NCBI RefSeq assembly: GCF_040712315.1
Contig: NC_134020.1
Location: 33,887,751 to 33,951,750 of the forward strand
Direction: 5' to 3'
Source: Castanea sativa
Lineage: Eukaryota; Streptophyta; Magnoliopsida; Fagales; Fagaceae
DNA: 64,000 nt
How positions within the stretch are numbered: position 1 is the stretch's first letter; every line of letters starts with the position of its first letter. This document shows, in pieces, positions 34,980 through 47,454 of the stretch. Under the pieces are notes generated by a model. It was not told the DNA's origin. It ran no database searches and saw only the letters and a list, made by a program, of their open reading frames with translations. Position numbers and translations under genes: made by a program.

Positions 34980-36161
34980 GCTGTGTTGATATTCAATGCT
35001 TCAAAAACATGTAAGTCACCTCTGGCAGCTGGATTTGAAGAAACTAAGGTCAGTGCTCTTATTAATCCGGTGTCCAAGGATTGGGATATTGATCTACTCA
35101 ATGGTTTATTTGCACCTCTTGAAGCTGAGTTGATATCAAGCATTCCTCTATCCCATACAAGTGTGGAGGATAAATTTACTCAGTTAAGTCTGGAGAAAAT
35201 TTCCTTGCTAAGGAGAATACTATAAAAAATCGGGTACAAGGCAATTCAAATGCAACATCAGGATGTGTGAAAGATATTTGGGGACTCACAGTAGCTAATA
35301 AAGTGAGGAATTTTATTTGGATAGTGTGTAAGGAAGCTATCCGAGTCAAATGGAATTTTAAGCAGACACAGAGTTCTAACCAAAGATAAGTGTGATCATT
35401 GTAAACAATCTTCTAAGGATGTGAAGCATGCATTGTGGAATTGCCTTACTCTATCGCCTATTTGGAATTCAACCCCAGATTGGTTGTTTTGACAATCCAG
35501 AATGTTTCCTAAGTTTAGTGATCTATTCCACTACGTCAATAGTGGAAGAAAAAAATCTAGAACTATTTGCTATGTTGGTCTGGACACTGTAGAAACCATA
35601 TCAGAACAACTTTTCGAAGGACTATCCTATCTCACAAGTCCTCCCTTCGGCCACTCAAGCTTTAGCAGATTTTATTTGACACATTCCTTCTTCCCAGGGT
35701 TCGATGGTTACCTCCTACAGCTCCCTTGGTTAAAGTTAATTTTGATGGAGTAATGTTCAGAGAGTCCAGGGAGGCAGGTCTGGGAGTTATTGTTTGTGAC
35801 AGTCAAGGGAGGGCTTTAGCTTCTCTTTCCAAGAAAGTTATTCTTCCTCCCTTTATAGATGACGTTGAAGCTCTGGCAGTGGTGAAGGCCATTCACTCGC
35901 TCAAGAACTCGGCTTCTCTTTGATTATTCTTGATGGAGATTCAGAGACTATAATCAAGGGTCTTTAAAGTGAAGAAGTCTTTCGCCTTCTTTGGTCTCTA
36001 CCTAGTTTTTGCTAAGCTCTCTACTATTGCTTTCAATAATATCTAATATCTAACTCTGTAACTCATATCCTAGTTAAACATGCGGAGTGGAGCTGCGTGT
36101 ATCAATTCAGGTGATGGCCCCCCAAACCAATTTTTTCTTAAAAAAAAAAAAAAAAAAAAAC
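34980..36161 (+). pseudogene. 3' end of an L1-type LINE (ORF2 zinc-binding and RNase H parts), with poly-A
   Basis: Decayed frames read ETKVSALINPVSKDWDIDLL and PLEAELISSIPLS, then a reverse-transcriptase zinc-binding block (IWGLTVANKVRNFIW near 35275-35320, with broken Cys positions), then an RNase H start VKVNFDGVMFRES and GLGVIVCDSQGRALASLS at 35729-35830. The order is that of plant L1 ORF2. An A21 tract at about 36140-36160 is the poly-A tail. The 5' part is missing and several stops interrupt it. Confidence 0.85.
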
Positions 36162-37877
36162 GCTGTAAAGTAGGTAAAACTAATATCCCAATTTAGTCTT
36201 TTCATAAACTGGCCACCCCAACACAAGATTTGGCATCCCCAACTTGTTTTTGCCCCTTAGTTTTTTACATATTTTTTTTTATCTTTAGCCCATTAGTTTT
36301 TCCCCATCTCCCTCTCAACATATCAGCCACCCATGAGTTTTACATACTAGCTTTTTTAGTTGAGCTTTTCCCAAAATATTTTATAGTTTTAGCTTCCAGT
36401 CACCCAAAAACTGTTAATCACTCGGTACTCTCACATTCTCTTTAATTTCACTTCACTAAAGTTCTTCCTTAACAAAAGCTATATAAAAGAAAGTTTATAG
36501 ATACAAAAATTTCACATGTTGATATGACTAATTGTTAGACGTAGGTAAAAAAAAAAAAAAAGTGATATTAGTGGTAGGGTGGGCCTAAAAGAGAATTGAT
36601 AAAAACTAATATGATAGCTTTGCCTTGACGTCTCTCTCCAAAGTAAAATTCATAACTCCGCCCCTGCATGTAAGATACGTTAAAGGTTTATCAGTGTAGA
36701 TGGAAGATGTTTATCCACACTTCATGATGTTTTCATTGTCAATTATGTCTAAGTTTTTAATAAAAGTTCGAGGTATTTCTTCTAAAAAAAATACCTTTTT
36801 TCTTTAGGCTTATTTTTTCTTTTTGCATTAGTTGTTTAAGTAATAAAATGATAAAGAGGCAATAAAAAGAAGAAGAGAAAGTGCTAGCCTTAACTCCATT
36901 ATACTCTATAATAATTAATAAATACTTGTGTTGCGTAGCAGTACCCTTATGTCAAATGACATTACTAAGTTAGCTCTAGTACAATTTATCAATGACTGAA
37001 GAAATCACCAAGTATGTCTGCTATATCCTAAATGGACTGATTATAATTGTGCTTCCTTGTAATCACTTATATTGCCAAGATTGATTGAGTACTTATTTGA
37101 TGTAGTACTCATACTAGTAGATTCCTCCGCAACATATTCACAATCCAATTCTATTTATATCCACATAATTTGGGCTATTACTAATTGTTTAAGGCAACTT
37201 GAGCTTGGAAGGAAAGTAAAATCAAATAGAGAACAAATTAGATATGGAGTGACAAGATAAAGATCGAATGCCATGTAGGTGTGTGGTGGGTTGCATGATT
37301 GAGTTCAGGAAGTGAGTGAGAGCACATTGTTCAAAAGTGCTGAGACACTAAAAATAAATTAGCGGCAAGGAGTCTTGATGTGCATAATCAAGTTGACAAG
37401 CACACTCATAGCATGTATATCTGGAGGGATTGATGCATTAATTAACTAGGGATTTTTTTATTATTGAGGGGCAATTAACTAGGGAATAGATGAGAGACAT
37501 AATATGCCCAAAGTGGAGAGATCCATGTAAGCATGTATATCAAGGCCTTGCGATGTGTGTGTAACTGTGTATTCCGAAGGCGAAAGTTTCCAAGCATACG
37601 CATATGCCTTTGAGAGTATATTTGATGCATTGACCATTAAGTCACTTGTGTGATTGCCCCTACCAGTGTTTGACTGTTTGTTGGCCTTTTTATCTGTACA
37701 ATGACACTTTATAAAGCTTCTTTGCAACCACCAACCTTATCAGTAAAGTTTCCCTACTATACAGAGAGAATTGGTGTTAGTTTTTTTTTTTTTTGGCGTT
37801 TTTAAAGGTAAGAGTGGGGGATTCAACTCCAGTATAATACCACCACCTAAGGATCCAGATGCTAGCAAAAGCTAATG
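36162..37877. other. Intergenic, no gene seen
   Basis: AT-rich, short frames only. At about 37778-37870 a block, read on the - strand, has GAGTTGAATCCCCCACTC followed by an A-rich tail; this could be a SINE fragment with a box-B-like core, but the ends are not clear. Confidence 0.5.
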
Positions 37878-38245
37878 TTTTTTTTTTTAATGGGAAGACT
37901 GAAAACTTTATTCGTAATTTGAAATAGAGGTTACATCCAGGATGAGCGTTTGCTCTAAGAAATAAAGACTCTCTTCAATTCATGTAGAATAATTATCAAT
38001 ATTTAAAGCATGTTTTAATAATAAATGAGCTAGTCTATTACTTTAGCTATGAACATGGGAGAATTCAACCCGTGGAAAATCCCGACAAGAAACAAGCATA
38101 ATTGAGAAGCCACAAAAGAGGGAAAGGGATTGTTCATTTAAAGCTTGGTACGAGAATCACCTTCAAGGTTAAACTTTTGGATACCAACATCCTTTGCAGA
38201 CGGTAGGGTAGCTTCATAATGTTGATTAAGAAGCAAGGTTTGCTT
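37878..38245 (-). pseudogene. 3' tip of an L1-type LINE on the - strand
   Basis: Read on the - strand from about 38225, translation resembles the C-terminal part of the plant LINE RNase H domain (DVGIQKFNLEGDSRTKL, then FPSFVAS and, after stops, HELKRVFI). It ends in an A11 tract at the + strand T run 37878-37888. Short and full of stops. Confidence 0.6.
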
Positions 38246-39693
38246 TCTGCATAAGTTAATGTTGTTGAAGTAAAAGTTATCGTAAGGGTTTGGTTTTTAA
38301 CCTTTTTTTCTTTTTCTTTTTTTAAGAGTTAAACATAGTTTATTAGTTAATTTAGTAGCTTTTAATTTTTTTTTTGAATGTATAATTGTACTTTTATCCG
38401 CTCTCACTAAACCAAAAAGTAAGATCTAAACGCACGCAAAAAAAGCAAGGTTTGATTCCTCTACGAGTGACTTTGGGGCTAAGCTCAATCACAACAGCAT
38501 GTCATAATTGACTTCCATTACCTAAAAAAAATGTCAAGATAGACTTCTCAATGTTATAGACGACTATTATTAAAAAAAGCAAACAATAGTACAAGAGATT
38601 CAAAAGCATCTGAATATATGTGTGGTAGAGAATAATGATGTATAACGTGAAAATTGATTAATGCGACATGCATGAGTAGTAATGCATATATTGACTTAGA
38701 ATAAAGTGGTTTAACAACATTGTGGTTTTACACGACTTTTTTATATGTAAAAAAAATTGTGAAAACGAAATTAGAAAAATGGTAGGTAGAGAGTGAATTG
38801 GTGGTGGTGGCCACCTGTTTCCTAGACAAAGAAACATGGGTAGCTCTGACGGCGGTGGCAACTTCATCATTTTGATGTAAACTATATACGAAAAAGGTCG
38901 GCAATCAATAGTAGATTGAAACATTTTGTTGGTGGCCGTATTTGCACAGAGACACATACACATGCCTTTACCCTTTAGAATCAATCTCTTTGCAGGGACA
39001 TCAGACAATTAGATTCTTAGGAAACCCTGGAGGTGGTCTGCCAATTGAATAGGTGGACACATGTTTGCTTCATTCTTTTTTTATCACACATGTTTGCTTT
39101 TTGGTTTTGGCTTTGATTTTAAGTGAATGAAAAATGTAAGAGATCTCACACACGCTTGTTTGCTTCATTCATATAAAGGATAGCAAAATAATACCTTGAG
39201 GTAAGACAATCATTCTAAGTTGGCTCTCTCATTCCTTTTTATACCACAAAGGAAAAACTTAGGTCAAAAATCTCAAAAGTTAGCAAAAGATTACACTATT
39301 TTATATTACCTCCTTCCTAATTTTAATGTTTTGGTTTAAAATGACATAACATTAAAAATAAATGAAAAACATGCATTCTTTTTTCTTTCAAAATGGCCAA
39401 AGGTTGCAAGACTTTTCAACATTTCTTCATCATTTCTTTGAATTAGTGAGAAATAACAAGGAAAAACGAAAGTATAAATGTTTTTAGTTTTTGAAATTGG
39501 GCACTTAGGGACTTTCCAAGAACCTTCTCAAAAAAAGAAAAAAAAAATTCCAACTAAGAAAGCAATAGACTCAAAATGAGCATAGGAAGTGTTTGAAAGT
39601 GATAGAAGTAAAAAAGAAAAAAAAAATACTATCACGAAAATGAAACAAGTCCCATAAAATTAGCTTGCAAGTCAATAAAAATTTAGATTTTGG

Positions 39694-39724
<31 letters not shown>

Positions 39725-39959
39725 TATTTATACTATTGTGTTTTGGTTTTTTTTTTTAAGCTATGATAATGTTAGTCCTTGTAAAAATAATAATAATGTT
39801 ACTCTTTTTTTTTTTTTTTTTTTATTGCCGTACCTTGTAAACCAATTAAAAGTGCGCAAAAAAAATGAAACCATAAAATAAAATAATAATTTTAAAAAAA
39901 AGTTATAGTAGAAAGGTGAAACAAATCTTAGTTAAGCTCATTTTTGGGATTAGATTATA
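38246..39959. other. Intergenic, no gene seen
   Basis: AT-rich. Holds a (GA)n repeat at about 39704-39724 and long A or T runs. No domain recognised in any frame. Confidence 0.6.
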
Positions 39960-40820
39960 AGAACATTGCTAGCAAAGGAGTTATAAAGGCTATAATGCTA
40001 TTTTAGCAACTAAAATACTAAAATCCATGTTACAACAAAGATGATATACTTAAAAAAAATAACAACAGAGCTATAGTAGGTTTGTTAATGATAACAACCC
40101 ACTGTAGCTACAAACTTATACTAAAATATGATAATTTATTTCTTCTCTCCCTACAGTAGGTTGGATTCATGGGTTTGGTGGGTGGTGGAGTTTTGGATTC
40201 AGTTGAGATCGGCATGTGTTTTTTGGATTTGGTTGAGATCGGCATTGGCATTGGATTTCGGCGTTGCTAGGTTCATGGATTTGGTGGGTGGTGGAAGTTG
40301 TTGTTTGGTGGGTTTTGGATTTTGTGGGTTGTGGGTTTCAAGGGTTGTTTGGTGGAGATGATGGGTTGCGGTGGGTGATGGAGGTAGTGGGTTGCTGTGG
40401 GTGTGTTTGTGGGTTGTGGTGGTTGATGGAGGCAATGGTTTGTGGTGGAAGATGGTGGAAATGGGTTATGGTTGATGGTGGCAGTGGGTGTTTGTGGGTT
40501 GTGGTGGTTGATGGTGACAGTGGTTTGCGGTGGGTGATGATGGCAGTGGGTTGCGATGGGTGTTTGTGGGTTAATGGTGGCAGTGGGTGTTTGTGGGTTG
40601 CGGTTGATGGTGGCAGATAGGTGTTGAGGTTGATGGTGGTTGTAACTTGTGGTTTATTATATTTATTTTATTTAATTTATTTATATTATTTTAATGTGGT
40701 GTATGTTAAAATAGAAGTTTTGATGTTGGGTGTATTGTAAAGTGGGTTATTAAAATAGATAAAATAGCTTTTTAAGTTGCTAGATGCTAAAAAATTTACC
40801 TTCTTTGCTATGAATGTTCT
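39960..40820. mobile_element. TIR element with a G-rich minisatellite core (861 bp)
   Basis: Left end AGAACATTGCTAGCAAAGGAG and right end, inverted, AGAACATTCATAGCAAAGAAG. Further in, GCTATTTTAGCAACT is also mirrored near 40770. No clear target duplication, so the class is unknown. Confidence 0.6.
40270..40640 (+). repeat. G/T-rich minisatellite (GTGGGTTTGTGGGTTGTGGTG-like)
   Basis: Degenerate repeats of TGGTGGCAGTGGGTGTTTG and relatives, with strong strand bias (G and T on +). Open frames through it encode only Gly/Val/Trp-rich low complexity and I do not call them genes. Confidence 0.8.
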
Positions 40821-40935
40821 AAGCAAGCTTTTTTGCTTTTACGTATAACTTTTTAAAACTTTATTTTTTCTTATTTTTTAGAAGTACAATTTACCACAGT
40901 TTTAGCAAAAAGTTAAATAAGTTATTTCCAAATAA

Positions 40936-41092
40936 GAGAAATGCTATGTGTACAATATTTTCACAACAAATTCTAAATGGTGGGTTATTATTAGTTATTA
41001 TGGGTGAACAAAAAAGTAATTTAAGTTGTAAATTCAAATTAGAACTAATAATAACTTACCGTTTATAATTTGTTGTGAAAATATTGTGGATA
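40936..41092. mobile_element. MITE, family E (about 157 bp)
   Basis: Left arm ACAATATTTTCACAACAAATT and right arm AATTTGTTGTGAAAATATTGTG are inverted, extended by TTATTATTAGTT and AACTAATAATAA. A relative lies at 24466-24655. Confidence 0.75.
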
Positions 41093-44000
41093 TCCTACTC
41101 CTCCCAAACAAATACAAATTTTTCCTCTCATCAAAATAAATAAATAAATAAAGTTTCCCACATGAAATGAGAAAACTAAAGAAAGGAATCCAATGATTAC
41201 AGAAATTCCAATACGATAATGTCATAAATAAATGAATTAAGCTTTTAAATATGATCTTTCAAAAGCACATTCTCCAAAATTGTGCTTTTTTTTTAGTAAA
41301 ACAAAATTGTGCTTTTAAATTATAGGGCTCTCACATGAATATTCTTCATAAAAAAAAAATTCCAAATTGAATTTTCACATACATCTTTTCTCCAAAATTA
41401 CCCTTCATTTGGTAGTATTAGAAAAAGAATTTTAGTCAAAGGAAAACTATCTTTTAACTTCTTTCATTTAGCTTGGAATAAGATATATTTGTTTTCTACT
41501 AAAAATTTGTAAAAAATAACTCTATTTCACACGAAATTAAATAAGATAAGTTAATAAATAATTTTCCAACTTATTTTAACATCGCTGACAATAAAAAAAA
41601 AAAAAAAGAGATTTTTCTAAAAAAATGTTTTTTGAAAATTTATTAATTTTCCAGAATATGTTAATGTTGAAACAAGATAAAATTTATGGTTTTTGAGTTT
41701 CAAACAGATAAACTAATAAAAAAATCGATTTTGAATGATTTTATTTTTGTTTCAGCTTATATTGTAACCGAACAATATTTATGGTTTTGTCAACCATTCC
41801 CTAAAACTAATAAAAACTCATTTAAGTTACACTTGTGGCTTATTTAGGCACTAAAAAAATCCCTCAGTATGAATTGCAGAATGGTATTTTGACACAAAAA
41901 CGCATGAAATGGTTTATTAATGAGATAAATAAAACAGACAATTTAATTAAAATATAATTCTTTTGTGATTTTTTTATATTCTATTTTATAATTCAATAGT
42001 TGGGATTTGAATCTTGAGTGTTTTCATTAAAATCGCTAGGTCTAAGAAGTGTTAACTAGTTGAGTAACAAGACACTTGACTTTTGTGATTTTTCTTGTAA
42101 TTATTACAATATTCACTTTACTTTCATATAAAGAGCTTTTTAATGCTTATATGAATTAAATTCAATAGATGAAGTTCTATTCATTTTCATTAATATGGAA
42201 ATATTAAGTATTCAGAAAAATGTAATATAAAACCGGTTTAAAACACTAATATTACTATTTTCATGCGTATTCTAATAAATATTATTGTTTACTAAAAAAA
42301 AGTATTTAGTTGCAATTGCAATAACTTCAATTCGAGCATAGATATTAATTGAACTTTTTTAGGGAAATATTAATTTAATTTAATTTTAAACTAAGAGCAA
42401 AACTCTGGGGTTTTATTTATCTATGATTACCCTAAAAAATACTATATGATAGCACATATTTCATAAAAAAAAATGTTCATTAAAAAATATATGGTAGCCT
42501 GAGGATAAAATTTTACTTTTACCATTGAATATTAGGCCAATTTTCTCAACAACAAAAAAAAAAAAGGAATATCAGGCCAATCGAATAATAAAAAAATAAT
42601 TATAATTATTTCTCCTGTTATTTCTTGATGTGGGGTTTTTACTTTATTGCATGCCCTTTTACAGAGTAACACCTAAAATTTTCAGTTTTATAACTTCCAA
42701 TCCATTACCCACTACTTTATTGTTCTATTTCTTACAAGTTACAACTTTACATTTATCTCAGTTTTGTTAATTACAGCAGGTTAATACTCAAAATAACATG
42801 GTTTTGTATTAGGGTTATAAAATGGAGATAATTCAGCATACTTTTAAACGTATTTTTATATTAACTTTTTAGTGCTTTGTTGGATGTAGGTAAAAATACT
42901 TTTGTACTTATGAGAAAAGTTCTTTAAAAAAAAAAACTACACATAATAAATAAGTTACACGTGAGCCACCCTTTTTGACTCTTAAAAAAAAGTCAAATTA
43001 TATATATATATATAATAAACTAAACCAAAACACACATCATTTGTTCTTGTTGGATTGAAATTCATTTGCCCCGGTGGTGAATTTTTATCTTTATTTTCCT
43101 CCCAAATGTAGCTGTTTAGAACTTTTCGAGTATCTAATTATTCATCCGGGGTATTTGTAGTTTTGATCCACACACTAAGTTTTGATCCACATACACTAAG
43201 ACTATAAAAGTAATCTATTGAAGGTTGCCTCAACATACCAGTTAAATATTTTAAACCCAAAAACTCATAGATCTCATAAGGCATTAGAAAACTATACCAA
43301 ACATCTTCAAATTTGTATATTCTATGTAAATCGTATAATAAGTGATAATGGCAATGTAAAGGTTGAAAACGATGTGATCAAAGTTTACTATTATTATTAG
43401 AGTCAAATTCTAAGAGAACTCCTGTAGTATATAGGTCATTGTCAAACATACCATCTGTAATATAAAATTAACTTTTTAAAACCCATGCAGTAATTATACT
43501 TCTTTGTTTTTTTTTTTTTTTGGACGAAAAAATGATCGTGGCATATGGTCTAGGTAAAAATCAATTACATGCACATGTTTCATTTCCATGATTCCCACCT
43601 AGTGGTTAGGAAAGTCTAACAAAACGGTCAATTGCATGAAATACCACAAAAGTTTAAAAACATAAATTTCGTAGTGCAGAGAGTTTGTTTGTGTTTGAGA
43701 GCACAAACTACTTCTAATGGGCTCATTGTACTAAGACACCATGTTCATGACAGGACTTTGTACCAAAAGGATGGACTTTACCACTACCTAACTCCCTAAA
43801 ACTTTACCACTGCATAATCTGGTTTGTCAGATTATGTGTGTGTTTGTAAAATAGAACTGACATCTATATATTTATACTCCATCTGAAATATTTATCTATA
43901 TTACTATTTAAGGTATTTTTTTTTAAATTAGATTTTTTTTTTCTAAAAAGATCCCTCTATCCTAAAATTTAGCAGAAACAAAATTTGAAGGTAACATAGT

Positions 44001-44369
44001 AATAATACTCCTTTAACTCCCACATGAAACATGGCTTACAAAATAAGACAACTCTCCTGGTGGTTTTCAAACTCAACTTGATATCTATTAGAGATTTAAA
44101 CGGCTACAACTTTCATATTCCTTCAATTACTAAAATACTCAACCTACGTTTTAAATACAATGGATGGACCAAAGTACAATGTTGGTTTTGGAAGTGTTGT
44201 GTTTAGAAATGGTCTTTGGATTCCTTTTGTTTCTTTGAATGTAGACATATTTGCCTTTTCATTTCTCTTAGTCTTGGATGATTTGAGAGCTATTTGGATT
44301 GATTAATCTAATTGGTCAAGTAATCCTATATGAAAATCAATTTATAGGGATGTAATTAAAAAATTATTT
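41093..44369. other. Long gene-free AT-rich stretch
   Basis: Over 3 kb with homopolymers and an (AT)n patch (about 43000). No coding, RNA or transposon signature that I can support. Confidence 0.6.
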
Positions 44370-44515
44370 CACCCAAAAATGTAAAATACTTATCACACCC
44401 CTAGATTTTTTTGTGATTGGGAAAAGTAGTAATATTAAATTATAACTGATTCAAATTATTAACATTTACAAAAAAAATAAAAATAAAAGAGTTTTTGAGC
44501 ACATGCGTGATAATT
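44370..44515. mobile_element. Fragment of foldback family F
   Basis: AATACTTATCACACCCCTAG, the AAATTAT...ATTATTAA block and AAAAGAGTTTTTGAGCACATGCG match the right half of the element at 45133-45410; the left half is missing or decayed. Confidence 0.6.
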
Positions 44516-45132
44516 TAATTTTATAGTTAGCAGATGAGTTTGTTGAAAGATGGCTCTCTTAGCTTTCACCATCAACAAGAATGAAAAACAAAGTGGAAAG
44601 ATACTTAGCAATATCTAAAAATGAGATTTAAGAAATGTAGTAGCAGCATCTAAATGGGAAACAAGATTTGGATTAGGGCGCATTGATAGTGTGAACTTTG
44701 TTTGTAAATGTAACTTTAGCAAATTTTATTGCTTTTGAGTTTTAGGTCTTCTGTTATAGAAAGTTTGGCTTCAAAACTCACCTCCTATAGTAGGAGATGG
44801 TGTATACATATGTATTGAAAGTTTAAAATATTATGACAAAATTTATGATATTCTACTTTGAAAAAAAAAATACACATTTATTGTTTTTAAATTTCCCTCA
44901 CAATCTTTTACAAATGTTCTGCAATAGTTCTTTTCAAGGGTTTGAAGATCCCAAAAATAATATACATATGCTAATAATATTATTAGCATATGCATATTAT
45001 TTCTTAAGTTTTGATTTCATCAATTTTGTTAAAGAATTTTAAAAAAAGTTGGAACTATATCCTAAGTTTTGATTTCCTTAATTTTGTTAAAGAATTTTTT
45101 AAAAGTTAGAACTGCTCTCTAAATTAAAAGAG
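44516..45132. other. Intergenic, no gene seen
   Basis: AT-rich; a perfect ATATGCTAATAATATTATTAGCATAT-type palindrome lies at about 44966-44995, and a 60-bp direct repeat (TTAAGTTTTGATTTC, TCAATTTTGTTAAAGAATTT) at about 45003 and 45062. Confidence 0.6.
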
Positions 45133-45410
45133 ACTAGTTTCTGAGCACGCGCGGATTTCTCTTTTATTTTTTGGGTAAAAATTAATAATTTGCATCCATT
45201 ATAATTTGAGATTATTATATTTTCTATTCACAAAAAAAATCTAGGGTTGTGATGAAAAAAAATTTCACCCATAAATGCATAATACTTATCACACCCCTAG
45301 TTTTTTTTTTGTGATTAAAAAATGTAATAATTTCAAATTATAATTTATGTAAATTATTAAATTTTACCAAAAAAATAAAAGAGCTTCTGAGCACACGCTC
45401 AGAAGCTAGT
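45133..45410. mobile_element. Foldback element F with mirrored Helitron-like 3' ends (278 bp)
   Basis: The two ends are inverted for about 50 bp: ACTAGTTTCTGAGC on the left, and the same read backwards from GCTCAGAAGCTAGT on the right. The right end has a stem (GAGC, ACAC, GCTC) about ten bases before CTAGT, which is the shape of a Helitron 3' end. A TIR-like foldback is the alternative. Confidence 0.55.
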
Positions 45411-45863
45411 AATTTATAAAGGATAAAATACTCAATACAATCTTCATTTTATTGATAACTTCCCAAGGGTTTATTCTCAAATACAAACACTATATTTTAA
45501 ATAGTTTTTGATACTAATACATATAAATAAAATTTGGTTGCCACAGCATTTATTTATTTATTTGCCTAACAGTATGACAGAGAAAATTCGGGGACACAAC
45601 TTTTGTGTTACAATTTCTGCCATAACTCTAACGTGATGATTGTGAATGGTAAGTTGTAGTCATTGAAAAAATAGTGTTTGATAACAAGTCAATGACACAT
45701 GTTACATTGATCTCTTTGCATTTAACTTTTACTATTGTAGTTTTTTCAATTAGCTTAATTAGTCAAAATTTTTGTCATTAAATTAGGAATCCAGGTTTGA
45801 CTTCTGCCTACATTTACAACCAATTGATATTTTGTTTTATGATAAAGAATTAGGGAAATGCAA
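45411..45863. other. Intergenic, no gene seen
   Basis: AT-rich spacer. Confidence 0.6.
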
Positions 45864-46022
45864 ACGGATGCCCTTAAGGTATTGGTTAACAATTTATTTA
45901 AAGAAAATTTTTAAAGGAAAAGAAAAAAAAATATTTTGACAACTTTTTTCATTTTCCATAAAAGTGGTGTAAAAAATTTACTAAAATGGATTATTAACCA
46001 TTTCTCTAAGGGCACTCGTCAA
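45864..46022. mobile_element. MITE, family C, most complete copy
   Basis: Left ACGGATGCCCTTAAGGTATT and right, inverted, GACGAGTGCCCTTAGAGAAA; inside these, GGTTAACAAT and ATTATTAACC are also mirrored. Relatives at 9735 and 12896. Confidence 0.7.
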
Positions 46023-46096
46023 TATGACTCTAAGAATTATTTAGGTGCTGTACTTTAGGTTTCCTCTCTTAAGATTCAGTTGTTTGGCTGTACTTA

Positions 46097-46468
46097 GGGT
46101 TCATTTGGATACAGCTAAAAACAGAAAACAGAAAACATTGTAACAAAATAATTTTTAAATGTGTTAATAGTATTGTGGGACCCATTTTTAATGAAAAATT
46201 TGTTGAAAAGTGAGGTTTGTGGATCTCGTGAACAGTGCACGGGACCCACTGGTGTGTAGAAAAGTCAACAATTATGGCTAAAAAGAAAAGAAAAAAAAAG
46301 GCGTGAAACACCAACTTGACACTGTTCATAAGCCTCTTGCACTGTTCATGGAAAATGAACAGGGCTTCCATGAACAGGGCAAGAGGCGTTGTCCAGGGGA
46401 AAAAAAAAAAAAAACTGAAACACGTTTTGGCAAAACGTGGACGCGTTTATCTGAATCCAAACATTACC
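46097..46468. mobile_element. Tourist-like MITE, family A, copy 1 (372 bp)
   Basis: TTA duplicated at 46094-46096 and 46469-46471. Ends GGGTTCATTTGGATAC and, inverted, GGTAATGTTTGGATTC. The body has AAAATAATTTTTAAATGTG and GTGAACAGTGCACGGGACCC, shared with copy 2 at 60425. Confidence 0.88.
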
Positions 46469-46470
46469 TT

Positions 46471-46670
46471 AATATGCATTTGGATGTGGATTAAAATTAT
46501 AAATTATTTCACTATTCAGCTTATTTTTGCTACTATTCATGGGTCCCACTGCACTTTTTGACATTATTCATGGGTCTCACTGTACTATTTTAACTAACTT
46601 TTACCTTTATCTACAGTACTTTCAGCAATAAGTTTTCAATTTCAACAAAATAAGCGGTATCCAAACAGAC
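46471..46670. mobile_element. MITE, family B, copy 2
   Basis: ATATGCATTTGGAT at left and GTATCCAAACAGAC at right are inverted; the body matches 9070-9250. It abuts the family A element directly. Confidence 0.75.
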
Positions 46671-47035
46671 TTTTAACTAAAAACACACTTTCATCCAATG
46701 AGAAAAAAGCCACATAACTGTATTTTAAAAGGGGAACCTTAGTATGTATTTGGATGTGGATTAAAATTATAAATTATTTCACTATTCAGCTTATTTTTGC
46801 TACTATTCATGGCCCCACTGTACTTTTTAACACTATTTATGGGTCTTACTGTACTATTTCAACTAACTTTTACATTTATATACAGTACTTTCAGCAATAG
46901 TTTTTAATTTCAGCAATAAGTTTTTAATTTCAGCAAAATAAACAGTATCCAAATAGACTTTTAAATAAAAACATAATTTCATTCAATGAAAAAAAAACCA
47001 TATAACAGAATCTTAAAAAGGGAGCTAAAGGAATA
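46472..47035. repeat. Tandem duplication of about 270-290 bp that includes a MITE
   Basis: The block 46472-46740 (MITE B plus the flank AAACACACTTTCATCCAATGAG...) is repeated at 46741-47035 (MITE B plus AAACATAATTTCATTCAATGAA...). Since the non-MITE flank is repeated too, this is one insertion followed by local duplication. Confidence 0.85.
46742..46958. mobile_element. MITE, family B, copy 3
   Basis: Same ends and body as copy 2; contains an extra TTTTTAATTTCAGCAATAAG unit near 46900. Confidence 0.75.
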
Positions 47036-47444
47036 GTAATTTAATACAGTAACTAAGTTTTGTTAATTCACATATATTTATATATATAAAATGACGTATA
47101 TTAATAAACTATTTTAATAAATTTTTTATGGGAAAATGGAATGTGACTAATTTTTTTTGGCAGTCTTATCAGTTTTTTTATAAATTTTTTTTAAAAATAG
47201 GTAATTAATGTATATTCCAAAAGTAAGTATTAATGGAACCCATATAAAATTATTATTTTATACTATAGTTTAGAAAAAAAAAAAAGTAATTATTTATAGA
47301 AAAATCGGTGGCTGTATGACAGTGCCGACGTCTATAATGGAAAAGTTAAAATTTCTAAAAAAATTGGAGGTAAATATATATAAGCATATTATATAAGCAC
47401 AGTGACCAAGAGTTTCACAGCCAGATAATGAGTGACCTCAAACC
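47036..47444. other. Upstream region of the MIR319 unit
   Basis: AT-rich. No TCP-binding motif that I would call with confidence. Confidence 0.45.
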
Positions 47445-47454
47445 CTATATATTG
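47445..47454 (+). promoter_or_regulatory. Candidate TATA box of the MIR319 transcription unit
   Basis: CTATATATTG is followed by a pyrimidine-rich start-like area and then a long GA/CT-rich leader (GA runs at about 47548-47570, 47684-47703 and 47764-47789) typical of transcribed plant 5' regions. A second candidate, TATATATGTGGCGTATATATG, lies at about 47640-47660. Inference from position only. Confidence 0.45.

Noticed and set aside
40128..40620. Gly/Trp/Val-rich open frames as a glycine-rich protein gene
   Set aside because: They follow a G/T minisatellite in a TIR element; there is no signal peptide or conserved motif.
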